Positions 37,008-45,821 of a DNA stretch of 64,000 nucleotides are shown here, piece after piece (the stretch's first letter is position 1; every line of letters starts with the position of its first letter). The DNA is taken from contig QPGA01000010.1 of NCBI GenBank assembly GCA_003332265.1, forward strand, positions 41,549 to 105,548. Direction: 5' to 3'. This DNA is from Candidatus Accumulibacter meliphilus. Lineage in GTDB: Bacteria; Pseudomonadota; Gammaproteobacteria; Burkholderiales; Rhodocyclaceae. A model generated the notes under the pieces. That model ran no database searches and was not told where the DNA came from. It saw only the letters and a program-made list of their open reading frames with translations. A program made the translations under genes and the position numbers.

Positions 37008-38134
37008 CTTCTCAGCAAATGCGCATTTGCACTCGCTGTGTGATGGACGAATCTGCGTCTAATATTGCCTTTGACAAGGACGGAGTATGCAACTTCTGCA
37101 CTAATTTCTCAGTCAAGTTACCTGAATTCGGCGCTTTGAACGGCGATCCTAGCGCTCTTCCGCGGTTGGTCGCGTCCATCAAGAAAACCGGACGCGGCAA
37201 GCAGTACGACTGTGTGGTCGGTCTTAGTGGCGGCGTCGACAGTTCCTATGTACTTCACCTTGTTGTCGGCGCGGGACTACGGCCGCTAGCGGTTCATCTG
37301 GACAACGGGTGGAACTCAGAGCTTGCTGTTGCGAACATACATTCGCTCGTTAATGCACTAAATGTTGACCTCTATACACATGTCATCGATTGGGACGAGA
37401 ATCGAGACTTGCAACTCTCGATGTTCAAGTCTGGTGTAATCGACATTGAACTGCTTATGGATAACGCTATGTTGGCCTTGAATTACAAAATTGCGCGGCA
37501 CTATCGTCTTCGCCATGTCGTTGCCGGGACCAATTGTGCTACTGAAGGCCTCCGAATGCCCATAGGCTGGAACCATTTCAAGCTTGATGCGATGAACATA
37601 CGTGCGATTCACAAGCAGTTTGGTCATATACCGATAAAGACACACCCATTGATTAGTACGTTTGATCACTTGCGCTTCAAGTATCTGAATAAAATCGAAT
37701 GGGTTTCTTGGCTCGACTACGTTGACTACAACAAAGAAACCGCTACCAATCTCTTGAAATCTCGATACGGATACAAGCCCTATCCTTACAAGCACTACGA
37801 GTCAGTTTTCACACGCTTTTACCAAGGGTTTATTCTGCCCCAGAAGTTTAGGGTTGATAAGCGCAAGGTACATCTTTCGACCCTCATCATAAGCGGGCAG
37901 ATGATGCGAGAAGACGCTCTTGCCAATCTAAGGCAGCCGCCGTACGACCCTCTTCAACTTCAGCGAGATCAACTGTTTGTTCTGAAAAAACTTGGGGTAA
38001 ACGAGGTGTGGCTAAGCGAATATATGAATTCCCCTATACGCGAGCATTCTGCATATGCTACTGAGCAACCTCGGTGGGAACGCTGGCTTGCAATTTGGGC
38101 ACGCTTAAAGGCGATGCGAGCCCATTTTGTATGA
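37004..38134 (+). CDS. wbpG: N-acetyl sugar amidotransferase (WbpG-like)
   Basis: This 376-residue protein has an N-terminal Cys4 element (ICTRCVMDES, GVCNFC) and an adenine-nucleotide alpha-hydrolase PP-loop, VVGLSGGVDSSYVLHL. The family-specific tracts PLAVHLDNGWNSELAVANI and KYLNKIEWVSWLDYVDYNKE follow. WbpG proteins adenylate the N-acetyl group of a nucleotide sugar and replace oxygen with nitrogen from HisH/HisF to give an acetamidino sugar, as in ManNAc(3NAm)A-type residues of LPS. The three genes are translationally coupled. The epimerase and dehydrogenase steps that normally feed this reaction are not intact in the window. Confidence 0.92.
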   Translation: MTSQQMRICTRCVMDESASNIAFDKDGVCNFCTNFSVKLPEFGALNGDPSALPRLVASIKKTGRGKQYDCVVGLSGGVDSSYVLHLVVGAGLRPLAVHLDNGWNSELAVANIHSLVNALNVDLYTHVIDWDENRDLQLSMFKSGVIDIELLMDNAMLALNYKIARHYRLRHVVAGTNCATEGLRMPIGWNHFKLDAMNIRAIHKQFGHIPIKTHPLISTFDHLRFKYLNKIEWVSWLDYVDYNKETATNLLKSRYGYKPYPYKHYESVFTRFYQGFILPQKFRVDKRKVHLSTLIISGQMMREDALANLRQPPYDPLQLQRDQLFVLKKLGVNEVWLSEYMNSPIREHSAYATEQPRWERWLAIWARLKAMRAHFV

Positions 38135-39243
38135 GGCGTGTATACATTGTCCTAAGTGCCGCGGGCGTCGGCGGGGCCGAAAAGCGCTTCACTGACATTT
38201 GGTACAGTTTGGTGTCGCAGGGTTTAGATGTTCATCTGGTGATAAACACTCAAACCTATCAAGGACTGCTTCAGCAGAAAGAATACTCCGAGAGACTAAT
38301 TCGAAGGCGCGAGTTGCATGTTAAGGACCTTGGGGACAACAGTTTTTCGAAGTTTTGCCGATCAACATATGACTTTTTTGAGTCCCAGCCTAGGCATGCC
38401 ATTGTTCACTATCCCCTTGCCTACACGCCAGGGATTCAGTTGAGATTTGGCCATCGGCTGGTCGTATCTTGGGTCAATTCCGCGATGCCTCAGTTTACCC
38501 GCACCAATTGGCGTGGTGGGGTCGGTGCTTGGGCAGGATTCTTGGCCGCAGAACGTGTAGATGTCCTTAATCCAGACAATCTGCGCAGAATGCGTCAGAT
38601 GCCTTGGATGAAGGGTAAGGTTAGTTTGACGCCGGGAGGCACACACGTTGATGCGCGGCAATACCGCCCGTTGGCTAAGGATTTGGATTTTGTTTTTTTA
38701 GGACGAACCGAGCCAGAAAAGCAAAGTCGTCGGTTCGTAGAAGCATTACCGGAAGTTCATCGCATCCTTCAACGTGAGGGGGCTAAGGGGTACCGTTTCG
38801 TGGTTTGTGGGGGAGGGTCGGAGTTCGGTGCTATTAATGCGTTGGCACGCTCTAGTGCCTTTCAAGCGGTTCCGTTTGAATACGGCTACAGCAGTTCTCC
38901 CGAGTCTGTACTTGGCCGAGCATCCGTATTCTTCTCATTGCAGCGCACATCCAATTACCCGTCCAAGGCACTAGCGGAGGCGATGGCCTGCGGAGCGTTC
39001 CCCGTCCTGACCGCTGTTGGTGAGTCGACGATGATGATCGATGGATGTAGGCATCACCACTTTGTTCCCCGCGACTTTTCGCCGAATGACATTGCGCAAT
39101 CGCTACTCGGCTACCTCGCTCTAAATTCCACCGAGCGGAACAGTGTCAGTAGGGAGATAGCAGAGTTCGCCGCCACGCGTTTTGCCGCAGGTCTGCAAGT
39201 GTCATATTTCGCCGATATCTATGCCGAAATGGGAAGGCGTTGA
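38131..39243 (+). CDS. Glycosyltransferase (GT4-like)
   Basis: This 370-residue GT-B protein begins MRRVYIVLSAAGVGGAEKRFTDIWY (acceptor domain with the GGAEK loop). In the C-terminal domain it shows DFVFLGRTEPEKQSRRFVEALP, RFVVCGGGSEFGA and NYPSKALAEAMACGAFPVLTAVGES, where a Glu lies at the usual E-x7-E position. It overlaps the preceding wbpG stop by 4 bases and abuts the next glycosyltransferase, so it belongs to the same transcript. The sugar donor and the linkage cannot be told from sequence. Confidence 0.85.
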   Translation: MRRVYIVLSAAGVGGAEKRFTDIWYSLVSQGLDVHLVINTQTYQGLLQQKEYSERLIRRRELHVKDLGDNSFSKFCRSTYDFFESQPRHAIVHYPLAYTPGIQLRFGHRLVVSWVNSAMPQFTRTNWRGGVGAWAGFLAAERVDVLNPDNLRRMRQMPWMKGKVSLTPGGTHVDARQYRPLAKDLDFVFLGRTEPEKQSRRFVEALPEVHRILQREGAKGYRFVVCGGGSEFGAINALARSSAFQAVPFEYGYSSSPESVLGRASVFFSLQRTSNYPSKALAEAMACGAFPVLTAVGESTMMIDGCRHHHFVPRDFSPNDIAQSLLGYLALNSTERNSVSREIAEFAATRFAAGLQVSYFADIYAEMGRR

Positions 39244-40463
39244 TGGCTACTATTGCCTCTGTTGGTAGTTATCAGGTGCCTATCCTTTACATCAGTTACG
39301 ACAGCATGCTTGAGCCGTTGGGCCAGTCGCAGGTGCTGGCTTACCTGAAGCGCCTGGCAGTGGGCCGGTCGATTCACCTGATCAGTTTCGAGAAGCCTTC
39401 CGATTGGGCCAACTTGGTGGAGCGTGAGCGCATTGCGCGCGACACCGCGGCTGCAGGCGTCGTGTGGCACCCGTTGGGTTATCACAAGTGGCCGTCGGCG
39501 TTGGCTACGGCGTGGGACATTGCCTGCGGGATTGCCGTGGGCCTGTGGCTGGTGCTGCGCCATCGGCTGCGCATTGTCCATGCGCGCAGTTATGTGCCTG
39601 CAGTCATCGCATTAGTGCTCAAGCGGCTTACCGGCGTGCGGTTCATTTTCGACATGCGCGGATTCTGGGCCGACGAGCGCGTGGATGGCGGGCTGTGGCC
39701 GCGTGATGGCCGGATGTACCGGGTCGCCAAATGGTTCGAGCGTCGATTTTTGCTGGCGGCCGACCATGTGGTGTCATTGACCCATGCGGCAGTACGGGAA
39801 ATGGAGCAATTTCCGTATCTCAAAGGCGCCATGCCGCCAGTGACCGTCATTCCAACCTGCGCCGACCTGAGTCGCTTCTGTATTCAGGCGAAGCCGGATC
39901 ACGAGCATGGATTCGTGCTCGGCTATGTGGGGTCAGCAGGCACTTGGTACCAGTTCGACGCGGTCGTGGCCTGCTTCGTTGCCTTATTGAAGCAGCGCCC
40001 GCAAGCCCGTTTCCTGATCATCAACCGCAACGAGCACGACTACATCAGGGCGCAATTGACGGCGGGCGGGGTGTCACTCGATTTGGTGGAGCTCCGCGCA
40101 GCCAGTCACGCCGAAGTGCCGATGCAGATGGCGCGTATGGATGCTGGGGTATTTTTTATCAAGCCGCTGTTCTCGAAGCAGGCTTCGGCACCGACCAAAC
40201 TCGGCGAGTTTCTCGGCTGCGGCATTCCGTGTCTTGCCAATCGAGGCGTTGGGGACATGGCGGAGATTTTGGAAGGTGAAGAAGTCGGCATAGCGCTTGA
40301 TGATTTCTCGGCGGAATCCTTGCGGGTGGGGGTAGAACGATTGGTCGATCTGGTCGCCAATCCGCATGTGCCGCAGCGCTGCGCTGCGGTTGCCGAGCAG
40401 TTTTTTTCGCTGGAATCTGGCGTGGCCAGGTATCAAAGAATCTATGGGCGGCTTGGCGGGTAA
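39243..40463 (+). CDS. Glycosyltransferase family 4
   Basis: This 406-residue GT-B enzyme starts VPILYISYDSMLEPLGQSQVLAYLKRL, with FDMRGFWADERVDGGLWP in the acceptor domain and FVLGYVGSAGTWYQFDAVV, KLGEFLGCGIPCLANRGVGDMAEILE in the donor domain. It is a clear paralogue of the enzyme at 41762-42982, which has the same N-terminal motif and D-F/M-R-G-F/L-W-x-D-E-R-V-D tract. Base composition is back to high GC, unlike the upstream flippase and acetyltransferase, so this block may have a different origin. The methyltransferase gene starts 4 bases later. Confidence 0.9.
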   Translation: MATIASVGSYQVPILYISYDSMLEPLGQSQVLAYLKRLAVGRSIHLISFEKPSDWANLVERERIARDTAAAGVVWHPLGYHKWPSALATAWDIACGIAVGLWLVLRHRLRIVHARSYVPAVIALVLKRLTGVRFIFDMRGFWADERVDGGLWPRDGRMYRVAKWFERRFLLAADHVVSLTHAAVREMEQFPYLKGAMPPVTVIPTCADLSRFCIQAKPDHEHGFVLGYVGSAGTWYQFDAVVACFVALLKQRPQARFLIINRNEHDYIRAQLTAGGVSLDLVELRAASHAEVPMQMARMDAGVFFIKPLFSKQASAPTKLGEFLGCGIPCLANRGVGDMAEILEGEEVGIALDDFSAESLRVGVERLVDLVANPHVPQRCAAVAEQFFSLESGVARYQRIYGRLGG

Positions 40464-40467
40464 TCAA

Positions 40468-41295
40468 ATGAAAATCAATCTGGACATTGACACCGTCAAA
40501 AGCTTTGGCGATGAGTGGTCCCGTTTTGATCAAGCGGATTTGTCGCCAACCGAGGCAGGCAAAATATTCGATGAATATTTTGCGGTCTTCCCCTGGGACA
40601 AAATGCCGAAAGATGCGACTGGTTTTGACATGGGATGCGGTTCCGGATGTTGGGCAAAGCTGATGGCGCCGCGTGTAGGCCATCTTCACTGCATTGATCC
40701 CTCGTCGGCGCTGGAGGTTGCAAAGACGACACTTTCAGCAGCGGCCAACGTGTCGTTTCATCGGGCGTCAGTAGATGATCGCGCGCTGCCACCAAACAGC
40801 CAGGACTTCGGCTATTCGCTGGGGGTGTTGCATCACGTGCCGGACACTGAAGGCGCCATTCGTGAATGCGTTGCGATGCTCAAACCGGGTTCGCCATTCC
40901 AGTTGTATCTTTACTACGCGTTTGACAACCGTTCATGGATGTTCAAGCTGGTCTGGCGTTGTTCGGACTGGCTGCGGCGAGGCATTTGCAGGTTGCCTGC
41001 GAAACTGAAGCATTTGTTAACCGATACCTTGGCGGTGCTGCTTTACTACCCCCTGGCGCGCTTGTCGCTGCTTGCCGAGAAAATGGGGTTTGGTGTGTCG
41101 TCCATTCCTTTGTCTTACTACCGGAACCACAGCTTCTATACCATGCGAACGGATTCGCGAGACCGGTTTGGCACACCTCTGGAGAAGCGATTTACGCGCA
41201 AGGAAGTTGCGGCAATGATGGATGCGGCGGGGTTGGACGATGTGCGTTTTTCGGAGCGCGCGCCGTACTGGTGCGCCGTGGGCCTCAAGCGATGA
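40468..41295 (+). CDS. Class I SAM-dependent methyltransferase
   Basis: This 275-residue methyltransferase has motif I in GFDMGCGSGCWAKLMAPRVG, the acidic end of strand 2 in HLHCIDPS, and motif IV FGYSLGVLHHVPDTEGAIREC (Methyltransf_11 type). The C-terminal half contains several aromatic and hydrophobic stretches (LLTDTLAVLLYYPLARLSLL), perhaps membrane-associated, with no family assignment. In polysaccharide loci such enzymes methylate sugar residues or cap chains. It overlaps the truncated glycosyltransferase by 4 bases. Confidence 0.87.
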   Translation: MKINLDIDTVKSFGDEWSRFDQADLSPTEAGKIFDEYFAVFPWDKMPKDATGFDMGCGSGCWAKLMAPRVGHLHCIDPSSALEVAKTTLSAAANVSFHRASVDDRALPPNSQDFGYSLGVLHHVPDTEGAIRECVAMLKPGSPFQLYLYYAFDNRSWMFKLVWRCSDWLRRGICRLPAKLKHLLTDTLAVLLYYPLARLSLLAEKMGFGVSSIPLSYYRNHSFYTMRTDSRDRFGTPLEKRFTRKEVAAMMDAAGLDDVRFSERAPYWCAVGLKR

Positions 41296-41765
41296 TCAAG
41301 GTGCTTGGCTTGGCGCTTTACGGCCCGTTGGCGGCGAGTACCCGCTATCGGATGGGCCAGTATGTGCCAGCTCTGGAAGCCCAGGCACGCGAACTGGGCG
41401 TTGCCGACAGCGTGTCGATGCCTGGCTTTGTCCGGGATCCTTCACCCTACTATCGGCATGCTGACCTGCATGTGCTGTCCTCTACCGGCGAGGGCTTGCC
41501 TACGGTCATCATCGAGGCGCTGGCTACCGGCACGCCCGTGGTCAGCACGGACTGTCCCTCCGGGCCGAGGGAAATCCTCTGCGATGGAAAGTTTGGTCGC
41601 CTTGTGCCGGTGGGCGATGCCGTGGCGCTGGCCGCGGCGATGGAAGAGTCGCTGTCGGCAACGCATGACAAGGCAGCGCTACAGGCCCGGGCGCAGGATT
41701 TCTCGATAGACAAGGCGGTAGATCAGTACGAGCGACTCCTATTTCCTGCTGTAGGTGATTTATGA
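41292..41765 (+). pseudogene. Glycosyltransferase with a large in-frame internal deletion
   Basis: Only 157 residues are encoded. The first 28 (MIKVLGLALYGPLAASTRY) resemble the extreme N-terminus of a GT4 enzyme. The frame then goes directly into a C-terminal half-domain: ELGVADSVSMPGFVRDP, YRHADLHVLSSTGEGLPTV, IIEALATGTPVVSTDCPSG. About 200-230 residues comprising the acceptor domain and the donor-binding start are missing, without loss of frame. The remaining E-x7-E region is intact, but a half GT-B fold is not expected to be active. It is still coupled to its neighbours (ATGA on both sides). It could instead be an assembly collapse between similar genes. Confidence 0.7.
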
Positions 41766-42982
41766 CGGCTGGAGCGTTGTTCATCACCTACGACGGATTG
41801 CTCGACCCGCTGGGCGGTAGTCAGATACTGCCTTATCTCTACAGCATCGCCAAGCATCCGCGGCCACTGCATATTTTGAGCTTCGAAAAACCGGAGCGCT
41901 TTGCCGTGGGGGCTGAGACGCTCCGGGTAGACCTCGCGCAGCGCGGCATCGGTTGGTCGCCGTTGTCATTCACCAATCGCTTTGGCAAGTTCGGCAAAGT
42001 CTGGGATCTGGCCAGAATGTATTTCTGGGGCTTGCGCCTTGCTGCGTCGCACCGTGTGAAGTTAATTCATGCGCGCGGGCATCCGCCTGCACAGATCGGT
42101 TTGCTTATCAAGCGTTTGCTTGGTGCGAAGCTTATTTTTGATTTCCGCGGTTTGTGGGTGGATGAGCGAGTGGATAAAGGGGGGTGGAACTTGGCATGCT
42201 GGTCTCATCGCTGGCAGTACCGACACTTCAAGCGTACTGAGCGGAAGCTGTTGGCCAATGCAGATCATATAGTGGTGCTAACCCATGCCGTACTTCCTGA
42301 GGTCTGCCGCTTGGGAGGTGCCTCTGCCTCAAAAATCACCGTGATCCCATGTTGCGCAGACTTCGATCATTTTCCCCTTGCAACCACTCAGAGCAGAGCT
42401 CTGGCGCGTATAAGCGTGGGTATCCCGGAACATGCGTGCGTGATGGGGTATCTGGGTTCGGTCGGGCGCATGTACATGCTGGATCGATTTTTTCGGTTGT
42501 TTGAGTTGGCGGTTGCCCAGCGTGGCGATGTCTATGCGCTCATGGTTACCCAGGATGTTGAGGCGTTGAAGAAGGTGATGGGCGATTCGCTGCCGGCAGC
42601 GTTGCACGTGCGAGTAGATATCAGGCCCGCAACAAGAAATGAGATACCGAGCGTTATCGCTGCGATGGACGTATTGGTCGGCTTCATACAGCCGTCATAT
42701 GCGCGCATGGCGGCTTCTCCAACCAAACTAGCCGAGTGTTTCTCCGCAGGAATCCCTGCTATCTGCAATTCTGGGGTGGGTGACGTTGCGGAGCAGATAC
42801 AGATGCTGAGGGCCGGCGTGTTAGTAGATCCTTGCTCAGACTCCGAACTTTCTGCAGCGGCCACACGGCTGGATGAGATATCGGCGCTGGGTGGCCGCCG
42901 TTTGCGGGAGGCGGCCCGGGATGTGTTCGGGCTGGAAGTGGCGGCGGCTCGCTATCAGGCCGTCTATTCAAAATTGAATTGA
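41762..42982 (+). CDS. Glycosyltransferase family 4
   Basis: This 406-residue GT-B enzyme, paralogous to the one at 39243-40463, starts FITYDGLLDPLGGSQILPYL with the acceptor-domain tract KLIFDFRGLWVDERVDKGGW. The donor domain has CVMGYLGSVGRMYMLDRFFR and SPTKLAECFSAGIPAICNSGVGDVAEQ. The two intact paralogues probably add different sugars of the same repeat unit. It starts 4 bases inside the stop of the truncated glycosyltransferase, and the YvcK-like gene follows 7 bases later. Confidence 0.9.
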   Translation: MTAGALFITYDGLLDPLGGSQILPYLYSIAKHPRPLHILSFEKPERFAVGAETLRVDLAQRGIGWSPLSFTNRFGKFGKVWDLARMYFWGLRLAASHRVKLIHARGHPPAQIGLLIKRLLGAKLIFDFRGLWVDERVDKGGWNLACWSHRWQYRHFKRTERKLLANADHIVVLTHAVLPEVCRLGGASASKITVIPCCADFDHFPLATTQSRALARISVGIPEHACVMGYLGSVGRMYMLDRFFRLFELAVAQRGDVYALMVTQDVEALKKVMGDSLPAALHVRVDIRPATRNEIPSVIAAMDVLVGFIQPSYARMAASPTKLAECFSAGIPAICNSGVGDVAEQIQMLRAGVLVDPCSDSELSAAATRLDEISALGGRRLREAARDVFGLEVAAARYQAVYSKLN

Positions 42983-42989
42983 GAAGAAG

Positions 42990-44219
42990 ATGCTGAATGT
43001 TGTGATCCTGAACGGGGGCCGCGGTGCTGCTGCGCTGATTCCCACTATGCTGGCGCGCCAGGGGCTGCATGTAACGTCGGTGGTAAATGCCTATGATGAT
43101 GGGAAATCAACGGGTGAAATTCGCCGCTTCTTCGGCATGCTGGGGCCATCGGATATTCGCAAGGTGCAGGAGTTGATGTTGCCTGTGGATGACCCCGACC
43201 ATCAGGCCAGCCTCAGAGTGTTTCAGTACCGCTTCCCGATGGATTGCCTACACGGTGAGGTGCTGTCTCATCTGGCTGCCTTCGTCGCTGGTGAGCAGTC
43301 AGACCTGGTGGGCGCGAGCTTCAAGAGTGCAAAGGTGCGTTCTGCGCTTCAGGCTTTTGTGCGTGAGTTTCTGGCCGGTCTGAATGCCATCGAGCAGGTA
43401 AATGGCGAGCGCTTCAGCTTTGCCGACTGCTCCATCATGAACTGCATATATGCCGGTGCGTTTCTGGCGCTCAACCGAAATATCGAGCAGGCAACGCTGT
43501 TCATCGACAGGCTGTTCAAGCTCCGTGGCACGGTGTTGCCTACGAGCATTGAGGACAAGAAACTTGTCGCTCTGCGCGAAAATGGCCAGATGCTCTACAG
43601 CGAGGCGGAGATTGTCGAATTGCGCTCCAATGTGCGCATCGAACGTATCTATCTCCTCGACAAGCCCCTCGACAAGGCGCGATTCGACGCGTTGACCATG
43701 GATGAAAAGCGCTACTACCTGGAGCGCCACCACTGCTATGTGGCTGTGTCGCCAAGCGTGCGGCTAGCGCTTCAGCAGGCCGACATAATCATCTACTCGG
43801 CTGGTACGCAACATTCCTCGCTGTACCCTACCTACTTGTCTGCAGGGCTGGCGCAGTCGATTGCGGACAACAAGTCCGCCCTCAAGGTCTTCGTGACCAA
43901 TATTGGTGCGGACTATGAAACGCCCAGCTACAAGGCGTCGGACTACATTCGTGGCGCGCACCGCTATCTCAACCTTTCGGATGCACGCACTTACGACATG
44001 AACGAACTGTTCGATGTAGTGCTGCTCAACCAGAGTCGCCTTAAAGCCGACGAAACGTATGTCGAATTTGACGAGGCAGGATTTACAGACGTTCCAGTGT
44101 GTCGTGTCATGGACGCCTTCGAGTCGCCAACCTCACCTGGCAAGCATGATGGGGCAAGGGTGGTGCAGGCAGTTCTGGACTTGTACGAATCCACAACTTC
44201 CTTGGGCCTGGTTACATGA
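42990..44219 (+). CDS. YvcK/CofD-family protein in a polysaccharide locus
   Basis: This 409-residue protein matches the YvcK/CofD fold. The N-terminal nucleotide-binding loop is VVILNGGRGAAALIPTML, followed by VVNAYDDGKSTGEIRRFFGMLGPSDIRKVQELM, which lines up with the YvcK pattern ADDGGSSGRLR..LG.LPPGDIRN. A later segment, IIIYSAGTQHSSLYPTYLSAGLAQSI, corresponds to GPGSLYTSVIPNLLVPGI. YvcK binds UDP-sugars and controls cell-wall metabolism in Firmicutes; CofD transfers phospholactate to coenzyme F0. Here it sits in a run with a HAD hydrolase and a nucleotidyltransferase, which suggests a biosynthetic role on a nucleotide-activated compound. The specific reaction is unknown. Confidence 0.85.
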   Translation: MLNVVILNGGRGAAALIPTMLARQGLHVTSVVNAYDDGKSTGEIRRFFGMLGPSDIRKVQELMLPVDDPDHQASLRVFQYRFPMDCLHGEVLSHLAAFVAGEQSDLVGASFKSAKVRSALQAFVREFLAGLNAIEQVNGERFSFADCSIMNCIYAGAFLALNRNIEQATLFIDRLFKLRGTVLPTSIEDKKLVALRENGQMLYSEAEIVELRSNVRIERIYLLDKPLDKARFDALTMDEKRYYLERHHCYVAVSPSVRLALQQADIIIYSAGTQHSSLYPTYLSAGLAQSIADNKSALKVFVTNIGADYETPSYKASDYIRGAHRYLNLSDARTYDMNELFDVVLLNQSRLKADETYVEFDEAGFTDVPVCRVMDAFESPTSPGKHDGARVVQAVLDLYESTTSLGLVT

Positions 44220-44884
44220 ACAAGGGCGATAACTTGCATCAGCTGCTACAGGGTAAGCGTCTGCTTATTTTTGACTTTGACGGCACAGTGGCGGATACCT
44301 TGCCGTTGCATGCGGCGGCCTTTGCACAGGTGCTGGCGCCGCTGGGCATCACGGTGGATTACCCCGCAATTGCGGGCCTTAAAACGCTGGACGCCATGCG
44401 CAAGTGCTTGACCGAGGCGGGGCGTTCGATTCCGGACGACGAAATGCATGAAATGGTTACCGCCAAGCAGTTGCTTGCGCGCCAGATGATTGCGCAGAAT
44501 TTGGCTCCGCTGCCAGGGGTGGACGAGTTTCTTCGCTGGGCGCGTCCGCTCTATCGCTTGAGTATGGCAACTTCCGGTTCGCGCGGCACGGTCCAACTTG
44601 CGCTGGAGAAGTTGGGTTACCTGGGATGGTTCGACCCGTTGGTTTGTGCCGATGATGTGCGTCACGCCAAGCCGCATCCGGAGGGGTTTTTGTCGGTGCT
44701 ACAGATCAGTGGTATTCCAGCAAGCGATGCGCTTGTTTTTGAGGATTCGGATGCGGGGCTCGCGGCTGCCGCCGCGGCAAGACTTGACTGTTGCGACGTA
44801 AGAACCGGTTCGTGGACAAGGTTGACGGATGCAAATCCGTGTAATGGTCAGTCAGAGCGGTCAATGAATAGGACGTCTATCTAA
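44216..44884 (+). CDS. HAD-superfamily hydrolase (beta-phosphoglucomutase/phosphatase-like)
   Basis: This 222-residue protein has all four HAD motifs: LLIFDFDGTVADTLPLH (nucleophile Asp and acid/base Asp), SMATSGSRGTVQLAL (motif II), the Lys of HAKPHPEGF (motif III) and VFEDSDAGLAAA (motif IV). The helical cap after motif I is of the C1 type used by phosphoglycolate phosphatase and beta-phosphoglucomutase. The last 30 residues are unusual and low-similarity. It overlaps the YvcK-like gene by 4 bases, so the two are translated together. The substrate is likely a sugar phosphate, by inference from the locus. Confidence 0.88.
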   Translation: MNKGDNLHQLLQGKRLLIFDFDGTVADTLPLHAAAFAQVLAPLGITVDYPAIAGLKTLDAMRKCLTEAGRSIPDDEMHEMVTAKQLLARQMIAQNLAPLPGVDEFLRWARPLYRLSMATSGSRGTVQLALEKLGYLGWFDPLVCADDVRHAKPHPEGFLSVLQISGIPASDALVFEDSDAGLAAAAAARLDCCDVRTGSWTRLTDANPCNGQSERSMNRTSI

Positions 44885-44886
44885 AA

Positions 44887-45807
44887 ATGAAAGAAGCCAC
44901 TACTTTAGAACCGAGAAATTGCTTTCTTTGTGGTTCGTCAAATCTCGTATCAGTTAATTATTTGAGATTGAACTCCGATAGCTTCAAGAGAAATCTTGCA
45001 TATTTCTTGCCTCGGTTTGTTGCAGAATTTTTATCGAATGCCAGTGATCGCTTTTCGACCGCCTATCATCCAGTCTCTGTCAACAAGAAATATTTTGATC
45101 GAACGGCTGTTTTCTGCTTGAATTGCCTGACCGGTTCGTGCCAGCCGGTTTTTGAGAAAGATGTATTGGATAATTATTATAGAGATTTTTACTGGCTTAA
45201 TAGAGATGCCGGTGACGGTCAGCATGTGGCGCACGATGACCGTCCGAATGATCGCCAGTTGAGTCTGTCGCGCGAAAGAATTGCCTGGATTAAATTGTAT
45301 CTGCATAAATTTGATTCGGTTATTGATTTTGGGGCAGGGGATTGTGCTGCTGCTTATATCTTTTCTCGTGAAGAAAACGTTAACGCGGCGACGGTTGTCG
45401 ATCCGTCCATGCGTGCCAGTGTCTTCGCAGAAAAATATCGGTTGGGTTATTCAACAGATTTGGCTGAGGCCCCAATCGTTGACATGATTTATTCGGCACA
45501 CTCCATCGAGCATGTACACGATTTCCGAGTGGTCATGACTGATCTGGTGGCAAAGGTTCGGCCAGGAGGGCATATTTTTATTGAGACCCCAAATATTGGT
45601 GACTTGGACGTATTCAGTAGACTTCCACATACGCCACATACATTCATGCTCTCCCAGTCTTCGTTTCATTTTTTGGAATCAGCCTTTCCTGTGAGTATCG
45701 TTGCGATGGAGTCTTGCGGGCCTCTCTGGCGCAGAAACAAAAAGCAAATCGTTTCGGATGAAAGAGCGGATCTAAGGGTCTTGCTGCGGAAGGCTGGCGA
45801 CGCTTGA
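44887..45807 (+). CDS. Class I SAM-dependent methyltransferase with N-terminal Cys motif
   Basis: This 306-residue protein has an N-terminal zinc-type element (NCFLCGSSN, then FCLNCLTGSCQP at about 80). A Rossmann methyltransferase domain follows (VIDFGAGDCAAAYIF as motif I, VDPSMRAS, IYSAHSIEHVHDFRVV, RPGGHIFIETPN). This layout is like Methyltransf_23 enzymes with a Cys-rich N-terminal domain in sugar-modification clusters (C-methyltransferase-like). The gene is AT-rich relative to both neighbours, suggesting separate acquisition. It begins 2 bases after the HAD gene and ends 14 bases before the glycosyltransferase ATG. Confidence 0.87.
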   Translation: MKEATTLEPRNCFLCGSSNLVSVNYLRLNSDSFKRNLAYFLPRFVAEFLSNASDRFSTAYHPVSVNKKYFDRTAVFCLNCLTGSCQPVFEKDVLDNYYRDFYWLNRDAGDGQHVAHDDRPNDRQLSLSRERIAWIKLYLHKFDSVIDFGAGDCAAAYIFSREENVNAATVVDPSMRASVFAEKYRLGYSTDLAEAPIVDMIYSAHSIEHVHDFRVVMTDLVAKVRPGGHIFIETPNIGDLDVFSRLPHTPHTFMLSQSSFHFLESAFPVSIVAMESCGPLWRRNKKQIVSDERADLRVLLRKAGDA

Positions 45808-45821
45808 CTGGAATCATACAA

